Positions 1-6,928 of a DNA stretch of 12,560 bases are shown piece after piece; position 1 is the first letter of the stretch; every line of letters begins with the position of its first letter. The notes under the pieces were generated by a model. That model was not told where the DNA came from and ran no database searches. It saw nothing but the letters and a program-made list of their open reading frames with translations. Source of the DNA: Heritagella sp051881655 (GTDB lineage Bacteria > Bacillota > Clostridia > Oscillospirales > Acutalibacteraceae); NCBI GenBank assembly GCA_051881655.1, contig JBJEQH010000115.1, positions 1-12,560 of the forward strand. The letters are read 5' to 3'. The translations under genes were made by a program, and so were the position numbers.

Positions 1-390
1 GAAAGCGGCATTATGAAACACTATCGGGTGGACAAAATGCTGCATATTGCCGTAACGAAGGAAAAACGAGAGGGAAAAGACGTTTTCGAAACGATGGATC
101 TGCCAAAATACTCCAAAGGATTGTTCGGTATGTTCGGCGGCGAAACCACCACAGCCACTCTCCTGTGCGAAAACAGTTTGGCCGGCGCCATTATCGACCG
201 CTTCGGCAAGGACATCACCCTGCGTCAGGTGGATGCCCATCATTTTGAGACCCATGTGCAGGTATCCGCCAGCGAGCAGTTTCTGGGCTGGATTATGGCA
301 TTAGGCGACGGCGTCACCATCACCGGTCCCGACTTTCTGGTGGAAACCATGAAAGAAGAAATCCGGCGGCTCACCAGGCAGTATCTGTGA
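1..390 (+). CDS. WYL-domain transcriptional regulator, C-terminal part (partial)
   Basis: The reading frame is open from base 1, so this is the 3' part of a gene that begins outside the window; the ATG at position 13 is probably internal. The visible protein starts ESGIMKHYRVDKM, which resembles the core of WYL domains where a conserved basic-aromatic stretch lies just before RVDRM. The rest (FGMFGGE..., then the VDAHHFETHVQV stretch and FLGWIMALGDGVTITGP) matches the WYL C-terminal extension, with the usual ending of the type P-x-x-(L/V)-x-x-x-(M/L)-x-x-x. Such proteins (YafY/DeoR-like, HTH-WYL-WCX) are DNA-binding regulators whose WYL part is thought to sense a ligand. The N-terminal winged helix is not in view, so target and ligand are unknown. 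It converges with the methyltransferase gene; no clear terminator is visible in the 73 bp between them. Confidence 0.82.
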   Translation, partial: ESGIMKHYRVDKMLHIAVTKEKREGKDVFETMDLPKYSKGLFGMFGGETTTATLLCENSLAGAIIDRFGKDITLRQVDAHHFETHVQVSASEQFLGWIMALGDGVTITGPDFLVETMKEEIRRLTRQYL

Positions 391-463
391 TTCCGTATTT
401 CCGTGTGTTTCGTTATCCGCCCTCCGTTTCAGAGGTTCCTGCTGGAATTATCCCGGCGTATGT

Positions 464-1234
464 TCAGATTTCTTCTCCCGTTTTTTTCGAACAGACCATC
501 ATCTGGATTCCCCGGTCAGACGCCGGCTTTCCGGTGACATCCGCATAGGCGCCATAGACGGTCATGCCCAAAGGGGCAAAAATGTTCCGAACCTCCTCCA
601 GTGTATACAGCCGGATGGGGTTTCCTTCCTCCATTTCCGGTTTCGGCAGTGCGGCTCCGTACGGAATATCCGTCTGCCCGTACAGCAACATTTTTGTCCG
701 GCTCTCCCATTCAAAACGGGATAAGGTCAGGCATTTTTCCCCCGCCTCCCACATCTGGCACGGAAAGTGGGTCTCAGCGTAATCGCCGTTCATGATATCC
801 ATGAAGTGTTTTCCGCCCGGGCGCAGGGCCCTGGCAATGACAGAAAATATTTTGCGGTTTTCCTCGTCATTTTCCAGATATCCCACGGCGCCGTCCGCCA
901 TGTTCAGCACCACGTCAAATTCATTTTCAAAATTCACTTCACGGATATCCGAACAGAGAAACCGTGCCGGAAGATTCTCCTTTTGGGCCTGTGCGGCGGC
1001 GTATTCCACATAGGCCGGGGTAATGTCCACACCGGTTACCTCATAGCCCCGCCGTGCCAGTTCCAGCGAATGCCGCCCAAACCCGCAGGCCAGATCGAGA
1101 ATCCGCTCTCCCCCTTTTAGTTCCAGCTTTTCCACCAGAAAATCCACCTGGCGCTTCGTATCCTCCACCCAGGACTGATCCCGGATATCCAGCGTCCAGA
1201 TTTTTTTATACCAGTCGCTCGCCATAGCTCTCAT
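464..1234 (-). CDS. Class I SAM-dependent methyltransferase
   Basis: A 256-residue protein with a Rossmann-type methyltransferase fold. Motif I is ILDLACGFGRHS (residues 45-56), the acidic residue that binds the ribose of S-adenosylmethionine is D70 in GVDITP, the adenine-side motif is near residues 94-97 (CSDI), and DVVLNM (107-112) and ALRPGGKHFMDI (136-147) fit motifs II and III. The C-terminal half carries the beta-strand insertion common in small-molecule methyltransferases (YcgJ/UbiE-like, PF13649 type). The substrate cannot be read from the sequence. The start is the ATG preceded by AAAGGAGG with 8 nt spacing; an ATG three codons in is less well placed. It lies 14 bp downstream of a GNAT gene on the same strand, so the two are very likely co-transcribed. 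Annotation as a methyltransferase is firm; any narrower name would be a guess. Confidence 0.88.
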   Translation of the reverse strand: MRAMASDWYKKIWTLDIRDQSWVEDTKRQVDFLVEKLELKGGERILDLACGFGRHSLELARRGYEVTGVDITPAYVEYAAAQAQKENLPARFLCSDIREVNFENEFDVVLNMADGAVGYLENDEENRKIFSVIARALRPGGKHFMDIMNGDYAETHFPCQMWEAGEKCLTLSRFEWESRTKMLLYGQTDIPYGAALPKPEMEEGNPIRLYTLEEVRNIFAPLGMTVYGAYADVTGKPASDRGIQMMVCSKKTGEEI

Positions 1235-1248
1235 TGTACATTCCTCCT

Positions 1249-1713
1249 TTATAAATCTCTACCCATACACACCGATTCCGGCATGTTAACGTACGGCCCA
1301 TAATTGGGAATCTTTTCAAAGCCGAGCTTTCTGTACACGGCGCAGGCGGCTTCCAGCCGCTCACCCGTTTCCAGAATCACTCTTTTGTATCCCAGTTCTT
1401 CCGCCCACCCGAGCAACAAGCGGACCAGTTCGGTTCCGATCCCCCTTCCCTGGTACTCCGGGCGGACAAACATCCGCTTGATTTCCGCTTCTGTTCCGCT
1501 GTACCGCCGGATCGCCCCGGCGCCAATGGGTGTGTTTCCCGCGTACACAACCATTGCTTCCTGAATTTTATCGAGCTGATTATACGCATTGTATTTGTCC
1601 CGCTGGATTTCTTTTCCCACCCGCCGGTCCAAATCCATGTCCAGCAGCCGGCAGTTTTCCACAAAATCCCGGTTCTTCCCGTTCGTCCTCACGAATCTCC
1701 ATGCCTCGTCCAT
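1249..1713 (-). CDS. GNAT family N-acetyltransferase
   Basis: A 154-residue single-domain GNAT protein. Acetyl-CoA binding motif A is clear: MFVRPEYQGRGIGTELVRLL (residues 81-100), with Q88-G89-R90-G91-I92-G93 forming the pyrophosphate loop. It is followed by the beta5/alpha4 segment ending in AVYRKLGFEKI (125-135), and the tail Y-G-P-Y-...-S-V-C-M-G-R-D-L is the usual C-terminal strand of this subgroup. The frame extends upstream, but the ATG at 1713 is chosen because GGGGGGAG lies 4-5 nt before it. The gene lies 70 bp after a second, larger GNAT gene and 14 bp before a methyltransferase, suggesting a three-gene transcript. The substrate is unknown; amino groups of small molecules or peptides are typical for the family. 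Confidence 0.87.
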   Translation of the reverse strand: MDEAWRFVRTNGKNRDFVENCRLLDMDLDRRVGKEIQRDKYNAYNQLDKIQEAMVVYAGNTPIGAGAIRRYSGTEAEIKRMFVRPEYQGRGIGTELVRLLLGWAEELGYKRVILETGERLEAACAVYRKLGFEKIPNYGPYVNMPESVCMGRDL

Positions 1714-1783
1714 TCTTCTCCCCCCTGCTTTTCTTTGGAAACGGCATTTTTTCTCCTGCAGCAAACCCGCCGTTCTGCGCTTT

Positions 1784-2689
1784 TTACGGTTCCTTTTTCT
1801 CCATACAAATTTTCCTGCTTACCCGTGCTTTTCCGAAAGAGGAATACAGCTTTCTGGTTTTCTCCTCCCAGGCCGATATGGAGAACTCCTGCACGCCCTT
1901 TTGCATTCCTCTTCGGATACACTCCGAAATCACCGCCCTGGCAAATCCCCGGTTCTCATATTCCTTTTTCGTTGCCACCACCTCCACTTCCATCAACCGG
2001 TTTTCCCGGTCCCAGTAGCCCATACAGGTGGAAACCGGCTCTCCGCTTTCATTCAGCAGCAAAACAGAGAGCTCGGGAACCAGAATCGGGTTTTCCCGCG
2101 CATACCGGTATGCGTAGTCCATCACGTCATCAAAAACGCTCTCCGGATTAAATGCAAAAAAGCGCAGCCGTTCCGCCTTTTCTTCGTCTTTATATTCCTG
2201 CTGGGATGTCATGGTATACCCATTCGGAAGTGCAGCCGGCCGAAGGGCAAGATCGCCGGCACCATACATATAGGTAACATCCGCATCGCCCGCAAAAACA
2301 AATCCGTTTCTTTCCAGAATCTCCGTCTGCTGCAAATCCTTCTCCGGAACGACAATCCGGTACGGCTTTTCAAAAGAGGGAGCCTGCAGCAAAAAGTCCA
2401 GCATAACCTGAATGACGTCCGGGTCCTTTATGGAGAGCAGCGAATAGCTGTTTCCGAAATCCTCGGTAATCACGATTCCGCACAGTTTGCCGGAACCGTC
2501 AAAAAACAACTCGGCCTGCTTTTCAAACAGGGAATCCATCTGACTCTCTCTGCTCCACCGGCCATATTTCCAGGCATGCAGCCTGCCCAGCGACCAGTCG
2601 CACCGATGTAATCCGTTTAAATCCGAGATCAAAGAAACCATCTGCTCAAAATCGTTCGATTGCTCCCGATAGGTTCTGTGTGTATACAT
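1784..2689 (-). CDS. Tandem-domain GNAT-like acetyltransferase
   Basis: A protein of about 301 residues that seems to contain two GNAT folds. The N-terminal half (about 1-140) ends in ILERNGFVFAGDADVTYMY, the typical closing helix-strand of a GNAT domain, but lacks a recognisable acetyl-CoA loop. The C-terminal half (about 150-295) has VEVVATKKEYENRGFARAVI (about 235-254), where the N-R-G-F-A segment is motif A, followed by LYSSFGKARVSRKICMEKKE. One domain is therefore probably catalytic and the other structural or substrate-binding. The start is set at the ATG at 2689 because AAGGAGAG lies 8 nt upstream; a GTG eight codons earlier would put this site inside the gene. No clear promoter is visible in the 159 bp upstream, so weak initiation or read-through from lysS is possible. 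Substrate unknown. Confidence 0.82.
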   Translation of the reverse strand: MYTHRTYREQSNDFEQMVSLISDLNGLHRCDWSLGRLHAWKYGRWSRESQMDSLFEKQAELFFDGSGKLCGIVITEDFGNSYSLLSIKDPDVIQVMLDFLLQAPSFEKPYRIVVPEKDLQQTEILERNGFVFAGDADVTYMYGAGDLALRPAALPNGYTMTSQQEYKDEEKAERLRFFAFNPESVFDDVMDYAYRYARENPILVPELSVLLLNESGEPVSTCMGYWDRENRLMEVEVVATKKEYENRGFARAVISECIRRGMQKGVQEFSISAWEEKTRKLYSSFGKARVSRKICMEKKEP

Positions 2690-2790
2690 AATACTCGCTC
2701 TCCTTTTTCCCACTCTTTCATGGGGCTGTCTGTGTTCCTCTTTGTCGCGCCGCCCGCCGCCGGCATCCCTTCAAAAAGAGCCCCGTGACA

Positions 2791-2819
2791 AACAGCCCCG
2801 CAGAATCTGCAGGGCTGTT
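2791..2819 (-). terminator. Intrinsic terminator after lysS (possibly bidirectional)
   Basis: An 8-bp stem (AACAGCCC with GGGCTGTT), one mismatch, then a further 4 bp (GCAG with CTGC) around a 3-nt AAT loop. On the minus strand it follows the lysS stop codon by about 30 nt, but the T-run there is short (TTTG). On the plus strand the run is better (TTTTCTT), although no plus-strand gene precedes it. Termination may be incomplete, allowing read-through into the GNAT genes. Confidence 0.75.
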
Positions 2820-2848
2820 TTCTTCGTATGGGTTTTGTACGGGAGCTG

Positions 2849-4822
2849 TTAATACATCTTCGCGCCCGCCGGAATATGGGGATCCAGCATCAGCAGATGC
2901 AGCTTTTCCTCCCCCTCTTCTTGATGCACGGCGGAAATCAGCATACCGCAGGAATCAATGCCCATCATCTTTCTGGGGGGCAGGTTGGTGATAGCAAGCA
3001 GGGTCTTGCCCACAAGCTCTTCCGGCTCGTAATAGGCGTGGATACCGCTTAGAATCGTTCTCTCTGTGCCGGTTCCATCATCCAAGGTGAACTGCAGCAG
3101 CTTCTTGGATTTCTTCACCGCTTCGCAGGCCAGAACCTTCACCGCGCGGAAGTCACTCTTGGAGAAAGTCTCAAAATCGACAAAATCGGCAAACAGGGGC
3201 TCGATCTCCACTTTGGAGAAATCAATTTTCTCCTCCACAACCGGAGCCTCCGCCGGGGCAGGAGCCGCCCCCACGTTTGCACGCACAGCAGCCACACTGT
3301 CCTTCTTGTCAGAAGCCAGGGGCTTCATGGTGGGGAACAGCAGCACATCGCGGATCGAGGCGGAATTGGTCAGCAGCATGACCAGCCGGTCGATGCCCAT
3401 GCCCATGCCGCCCGTGGGGGGCATGCCGTATTCCAGCGCCGTGAGGAAATCTTCGTCCACATCGCACGCCTCGTCGTCCCCGGCCGCCTTCAGGGCCGCC
3501 TGGGCCTCGAAACGCTGGCGCTGGTCGATGGGATCATTCAGCTCGGAGAACGCATTGGCGAACTCGCGCCCGGTGATAAACAGCTCGAACCGCTCGGTGT
3601 AATCGGGGTTCTTCGGGCACTTCTTGGCAAGGGGCGAGATCTCCACCGGATGGTTGGTGATAAAGGTCGGCTGGATCAGCTTATCCTCCACATACTCCTC
3701 GAAGAACAGGTTGAGGATGTCGCCGCGCTTGTGGCGCTCTTCATATTCAATATGATGCTCTTTCGCCAGCTCACGGGCCTGCTCCAGGGTCTCCACCTGC
3801 GTGAAGTCCACTCCGCTGTACTTCTTCACGGCCTCCACCATGGAGAGGCGCTCAAACGGCTTGGTCAGATCCACCATCACATCGCCGTAGGGCACCACAC
3901 CGGTTCCCAGCACTTCCTGGGCCACCGTGCGGATCATGTCCTCGGTCAGATTCATCATACCATTATAATCCGTATACGCCTGGTATAATTCCAGCTCGGT
4001 AAACTCGGGGTTGTGGCGGGTATCCATGCCCTCGTTGCGGAACACGCGGCCGATTTCGTACACGCGCTCAAAGCCGCCCACGATCAGCCGCTTCAGGTGC
4101 AGCTCCAGTGCAATGCGCAGATACATGTCGATATCCAGCGTGTTGTGGTGGGTGATAAACGGACGGGCCGCAGCACCGCCGGCAATGTTGTGCAGCACCG
4201 GGGTTTCCACTTCCAGGAAATCCTTCTGCTCCAGATAATTGCGGATCGCGGTGATAATCCGGCTGCGCTTGAGGAACGCGTCCTTCACCTCGGGGTTCAC
4301 AATCAGATCCAGATAGCGCTGGCGGTACCGGGTATCGGTATCCTTCAGGCCGTGGAATTTCTCCGGCAGGGGCAGCAGGCCCTTGGAGAGAATGGTGAAG
4401 TCGAGCGCACGCACGGTCACTTCGCCCATTTTGGTGCGGAATACCTCGCCCTTTACCCCCACGATATCCCCGATATCCAGGTGCTTTTTCATATCGGCGT
4501 ACACGCCCTCGGGCAGGAGGTTTTTCTTCACATAAACCTGAATGCGGCCGGTCTTGTCCACCACATCCATAAACGAGCTGCCGCCCATATTCCGCCAGCT
4601 CATCACACGGCCGGCCATGGAAACACGGCGCAACTCCTCGGTAGTCTCGTCAAATTCGTCGATAATCTGCTGGGCATGGGCATCCACATCAAACGTGGTA
4701 ATCTCATAGGGATTGTGGCCGTTCTGCTGCATATCGCTCAGCTTTTCCCGGCGAATCCGGCTCAGTTCGCTGATATCCTGCGCCGCCTGGTCCTGGGCGG
4801 GTGCCTGTACCTGTTCACTCAT
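2849..4822 (-). CDS. lysS: Lysyl-tRNA synthetase (class II) with C-terminal Trbp111-like tRNA-binding domain
   Basis: Charges tRNA-Lys with lysine in the cytosol. The 657-residue protein is about 150 residues longer than a usual bacterial LysRS (about 490-510). Order: short Gln/Ala-rich N-terminus (1-20); OB-fold anticodon-binding domain (about 67-145); class II catalytic core (about 160-500) with motif 1 region FLEVETPVL (202-210), motif 2 FRNEGMDTRHNPEF (261-274) and motif 3 GMGMGIDRL (472-480); an Ala/Pro/Glu linker (about 515-532); and a C-terminal tRNA-binding domain (about 545-657) with SDFRAVKV, LQFTLDDGTGTERTILSGI and NLPPRKMMGIDSCGMLISA, as in Trbp111, EMAPII and the MetRS C-terminus. 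The start at 4822 is preceded by GGAGG at 12 nt; the ATG four codons earlier abuts GGAGG and is unlikely. It follows greA by 106 bp on the same strand. Confidence 0.95.
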   Translation of the reverse strand: MSEQVQAPAQDQAAQDISELSRIRREKLSDMQQNGHNPYEITTFDVDAHAQQIIDEFDETTEELRRVSMAGRVMSWRNMGGSSFMDVVDKTGRIQVYVKKNLLPEGVYADMKKHLDIGDIVGVKGEVFRTKMGEVTVRALDFTILSKGLLPLPEKFHGLKDTDTRYRQRYLDLIVNPEVKDAFLKRSRIITAIRNYLEQKDFLEVETPVLHNIAGGAAARPFITHHNTLDIDMYLRIALELHLKRLIVGGFERVYEIGRVFRNEGMDTRHNPEFTELELYQAYTDYNGMMNLTEDMIRTVAQEVLGTGVVPYGDVMVDLTKPFERLSMVEAVKKYSGVDFTQVETLEQARELAKEHHIEYEERHKRGDILNLFFEEYVEDKLIQPTFITNHPVEISPLAKKCPKNPDYTERFELFITGREFANAFSELNDPIDQRQRFEAQAALKAAGDDEACDVDEDFLTALEYGMPPTGGMGMGIDRLVMLLTNSASIRDVLLFPTMKPLASDKKDSVAAVRANVGAAPAPAEAPVVEEKIDFSKVEIEPLFADFVDFETFSKSDFRAVKVLACEAVKKSKKLLQFTLDDGTGTERTILSGIHAYYEPEELVGKTLLAITNLPPRKMMGIDSCGMLISAVHQEEGEEKLHLLMLDPHIPAGAKMY

Positions 4823-4875
4823 ACGTCTGTTCATCCTCCAGTTTGTTTTTTCCTCTGTCTTCCAAAAGCAGAAAA

Positions 4876-4890
4876 GGGGCAAACGGCCCC
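4876..4890 (-). terminator. Small hairpin plus T-run between greA and lysS (possible attenuator)
   Basis: Read on the minus strand, a 5-bp GC stem GGGGC/GCCCC with a 5-nt loop (CGTTT) is followed directly by TTTTCTGCTTTT. It lies in the 106-nt gap between the greA stop and the lysS start. It could be a weak terminator that lowers lysS expression relative to greA. The stem is short, so confidence is limited; there is no T-box-like specifier structure here. Confidence 0.4.
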
Positions 4891-4928
4891 ATTCCCGTCA
4901 ACCCCTGTTCGTCTCCGTATTCCTTCGC

Positions 4929-5411
4929 TCAGCGCGAAATTTCCAGCACACGGTACATCACCATGCCGGACGGAACTTCCACTTCCACGGTATCACCGGC
5001 CGTGTGGCCCAGCAGGGCCTTCCCCACCGCCGATTCATCGGAAATTTTCCCTTCGCGGGGGCTGGCTTCATTCGAGCCCACAATTTTATACGTTTTCTCG
5101 GTCTTGCGGCCGTCGCGGTCGATCTCCACCCGCACGGTGGAGCCGATATGCACGTTGGCGCTGCCCAGCTCGCTCTCATCAATCAGGCGAACATTTTTCA
5201 GCATCACCTCAATGTCCGCAATGCGGGCTTCCATGATGGCCTGCTCGTTCTTTGCTTCGTCGTATTCACTGTTTTCCGACAGGTCGCCAAACGACAGGGC
5301 CACTTTGATCTTCTCGGCAACTTCCTTCCGCCGGACGGACTTGAGATATTCCAGTTCTTTCTCCAGACTGGCAAGACCCTCTTTGGTCAGAATAATCTCT
5401 TTCGAGGCCAT
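4929..5411 (-). CDS. greA: Transcription elongation factor GreA
   Basis: GreA enters the secondary channel of RNA polymerase and stimulates cleavage of backtracked transcripts. The 160-residue length matches the family (about 158). The N-terminal coiled-coil (about 10-75) carries the hallmark tip FGDLSENSEYDEAK (41-54) with the acidic residues D43 and E46 that coordinate the second magnesium ion. The C-terminal FKBP-like domain (about 85-160) contains IVGSNEASPREGKISDESAV and KALLGHTAGDTVEVEVPSG, the diagnostic end of the family. Start chosen at the ATG preceded by GGTGGTAGG with 7 nt spacing; the frame extends only five codons further to a GTG. It is the first gene after a near-perfect sigma-A promoter and precedes lysS, an arrangement common in Bacillota. 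Confidence 0.96.
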   Translation of the reverse strand: MASKEIILTKEGLASLEKELEYLKSVRRKEVAEKIKVALSFGDLSENSEYDEAKNEQAIMEARIADIEVMLKNVRLIDESELGSANVHIGSTVRVEIDRDGRKTEKTYKIVGSNEASPREGKISDESAVGKALLGHTAGDTVEVEVPSGMVMYRVLEISR

Positions 5412-5484
5412 GGCTTTTCCTACCACCTTTTATCGCAAATTCACCGTTCTCATCGGTTTTTCCTTATCTGAACAGTCTTGTACT

Positions 5485-5513
5485 ATTATATCCGTCTGTT
5501 TCTTCTCTGTCAA
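5485..5513 (-). promoter_or_regulatory. Consensus sigma-A promoter of greA-lysS
   Basis: On the minus strand a perfect -35 TTGACA (5513-5508) and a perfect -10 TATAAT (5490-5485) are separated by exactly 17 nt. The expected start of transcription is near 5478, giving a leader of about 65 nt before the greA ATG. It lies just downstream of the terminator of the ftsEX operon, which fits a new transcription unit. A fully consensus core suggests strong constitutive expression. Confidence 0.93.
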
Positions 5514-5532
5514 TGAAATATCCGTAAACAAG

Positions 5533-5564
5533 GCCGGGCGAAAGGGAAAATCTTTTCGCCCGGC
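5533..5564 (-). terminator. Intrinsic terminator of the ftsE-ftsX-M23-S41 operon
   Basis: A perfect 11-bp inverted repeat (GCCGGGCGAAA at 5533-5543 with its complement at 5554-5564) with a 10-nt loop. It lies about 40 bp past the stop codon of the S41 gene on the minus strand. The T-run after it is interrupted (CTTGTTTA). Position and stem strength make it the probable end of the upstream operon. Confidence 0.82.
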
Positions 5565-5605
5565 TCTCTGCTTTTTATGGAAAATTCGTTCCCGTTTTCC
5601 GGTTT

Positions 5606-6895
5606 TCAGCGGCTTTCCTCCGGTTCGGATTCATCCCCGGAGTTCTCCGGTTTTTCTGTTGGGATCTCCGGCACCACCTGCACGTCGGCGTCCCTGGCGA
5701 TCAGGCGCGTCACGGCCGACTGCACCAGCGAATCCTCCTGCGGATTCAGCTGCCGGCGCAGGAACGCCTCGTTTTCCGCTTCCCCGGCCTGAATCGGGAT
5801 ATCCGCCTTCACGCCGGTGCCGTACAATACCTCACCCGCCCGGTTCACATAATTCTGGGTGGGAAGGAACAGGGCCGATCCGTCCGACAGAAGGGCCACT
5901 TCGGTCACCTGGGCCGTTCCGGCCGTATCACTGCCCACCGTCTCATATCCGGCATCGTGCAGGGCCGAGGCCAGCACCTCTGCCGCACCGGAGGTGCCGC
6001 TGTCCACAATCACCGTGACCGGTATGGATACCGACCGGGCATCCGAGAGAACCGACTGTACGGTCTCCCCGTTTTTATCCACGGTCCGGATGATTTCCCC
6101 GGCCGGCAGCAGCCGGTCCGCTATTTTTTCCATTTGTTCCGTGCGGGTATCGCTGTTTCCCCGCAGATCAATCACCAGGCCGCACAGCTCGCCGTCCGCT
6201 TCCAGATCGGCCCATGCGTTTTCAAAAGCCGTATAGGAATTGGCGGCAAACATGGATATCCGAATGTACCCCACATTGCCGTTGATCCTCTGGTGAGATA
6301 CCGAGGCCGCCGTATACGCGGTACGCTGCACGGTAAAGGAGAGAGTTTCGCTCCCTTCCTCCCCGGGGCGCAGCACGGTCATTTTCAGTTCGGATCCGTC
6401 CGCACCGTCCAGCAGGGAAACCGCATCCACATAGCCAATGCGCGATACCTCTTTGCCGTCCAGTGCTACAATGACATCGCCTTTCTGCAGACCGGCGGTC
6501 TGGGCCGAAGAGCCGGTGTACACCTCCACGATCTCCATATTGCCGTCCGAATCCATCACGGTATTGATCCCCACGCCCACGCTGGTGCGCTGGTGGCTGG
6601 CTTCATAATCCGCGTATTTCTCCGCCGTCATATACCGCACGTTGGCATTGGACAGTCCGGCCGCATAACCGGCGCACAGACCGTCCCGCAGGGTGCTGTC
6701 GTCCACCTGGCCCACGAAACGGTTTCGCACCTGTTCATCGATTTCGCTGAGTTTATTATACTGGGCTTCGCGCTCGTTGACGTCGGATACCTTCTGGTTA
6801 AAGCGGTCCATGGCATAGGTATAGGTCAGCGAGACCGTCACGGCCGCGGAGAGCAGCATCAGTGCACCGGCCGCCGCCCACGAAATTTTCCTCAT
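5606..6895 (-). CDS. PDZ-S41 (CtpA-like) membrane protein, probably catalytically inactive
   Basis: A 429-residue protein of the C-terminal processing peptidase (S41A) fold. It has an N-terminal membrane anchor (about 7-28), a helical region (30-100), a PDZ domain (about 105-190, with GSSAQTAGLQKGDVIVALDG), an S41 core (about 205-370, with NGNVGYIRISMF, LCGLVIDLRGN and LSDGSALFLPTQNY) and an acidic, Pro-rich tail. Family members cleave proteins outside the membrane with a Ser-Lys dyad. Here the nucleophile motif (usually S-A-S-A-[AS]-E) reads G-T-S-G-A-A-E (300-306), placing Gly303 where Ser is expected with Ser302 next to it. The F-G-K-G segment is shortened to D-T-A-G-T without Lys, and the oxyanion-loop NPGG after DLR is replaced by GNSDT. 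It may be a pseudoprotease. GGGGGA lies 6 nt before the ATG. Last gene of the ftsEX operon, 33 bp after the M23 gene. Confidence 0.87.
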   Translation of the reverse strand: MRKISWAAAGALMLLSAAVTVSLTYTYAMDRFNQKVSDVNEREAQYNKLSEIDEQVRNRFVGQVDDSTLRDGLCAGYAAGLSNANVRYMTAEKYADYEASHQRTSVGVGINTVMDSDGNMEIVEVYTGSSAQTAGLQKGDVIVALDGKEVSRIGYVDAVSLLDGADGSELKMTVLRPGEEGSETLSFTVQRTAYTAASVSHQRINGNVGYIRISMFAANSYTAFENAWADLEADGELCGLVIDLRGNSDTRTEQMEKIADRLLPAGEIIRTVDKNGETVQSVLSDARSVSIPVTVIVDSGTSGAAEVLASALHDAGYETVGSDTAGTAQVTEVALLSDGSALFLPTQNYVNRAGEVLYGTGVKADIPIQAGEAENEAFLRRQLNPQEDSLVQSAVTRLIARDADVQVVPEIPTEKPENSGDESEPEESR

Positions 6896-6928
6896 CTCTG
6901 TTCCCCCGTTTTCAGGCTGTTTTCCCTT

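Noticed and set aside
391..463. Bidirectional terminator between the WYL and methyltransferase genes
   Set aside because: Only a 4-bp CCTC/GAGG stem is visible, without a T-run on either strand.
1589..2611. Plus-strand open frame of 340 codons opposite the GNAT genes
   Set aside because: Shadow of the two acetyltransferase genes, which carry clear motifs and ribosome binding sites on the other strand.
4823..4928. T-box riboswitch upstream of lysS
   Set aside because: The gap is only 106 nt, with no T-box core sequence or specifier-loop stem; only a small hairpin is present.
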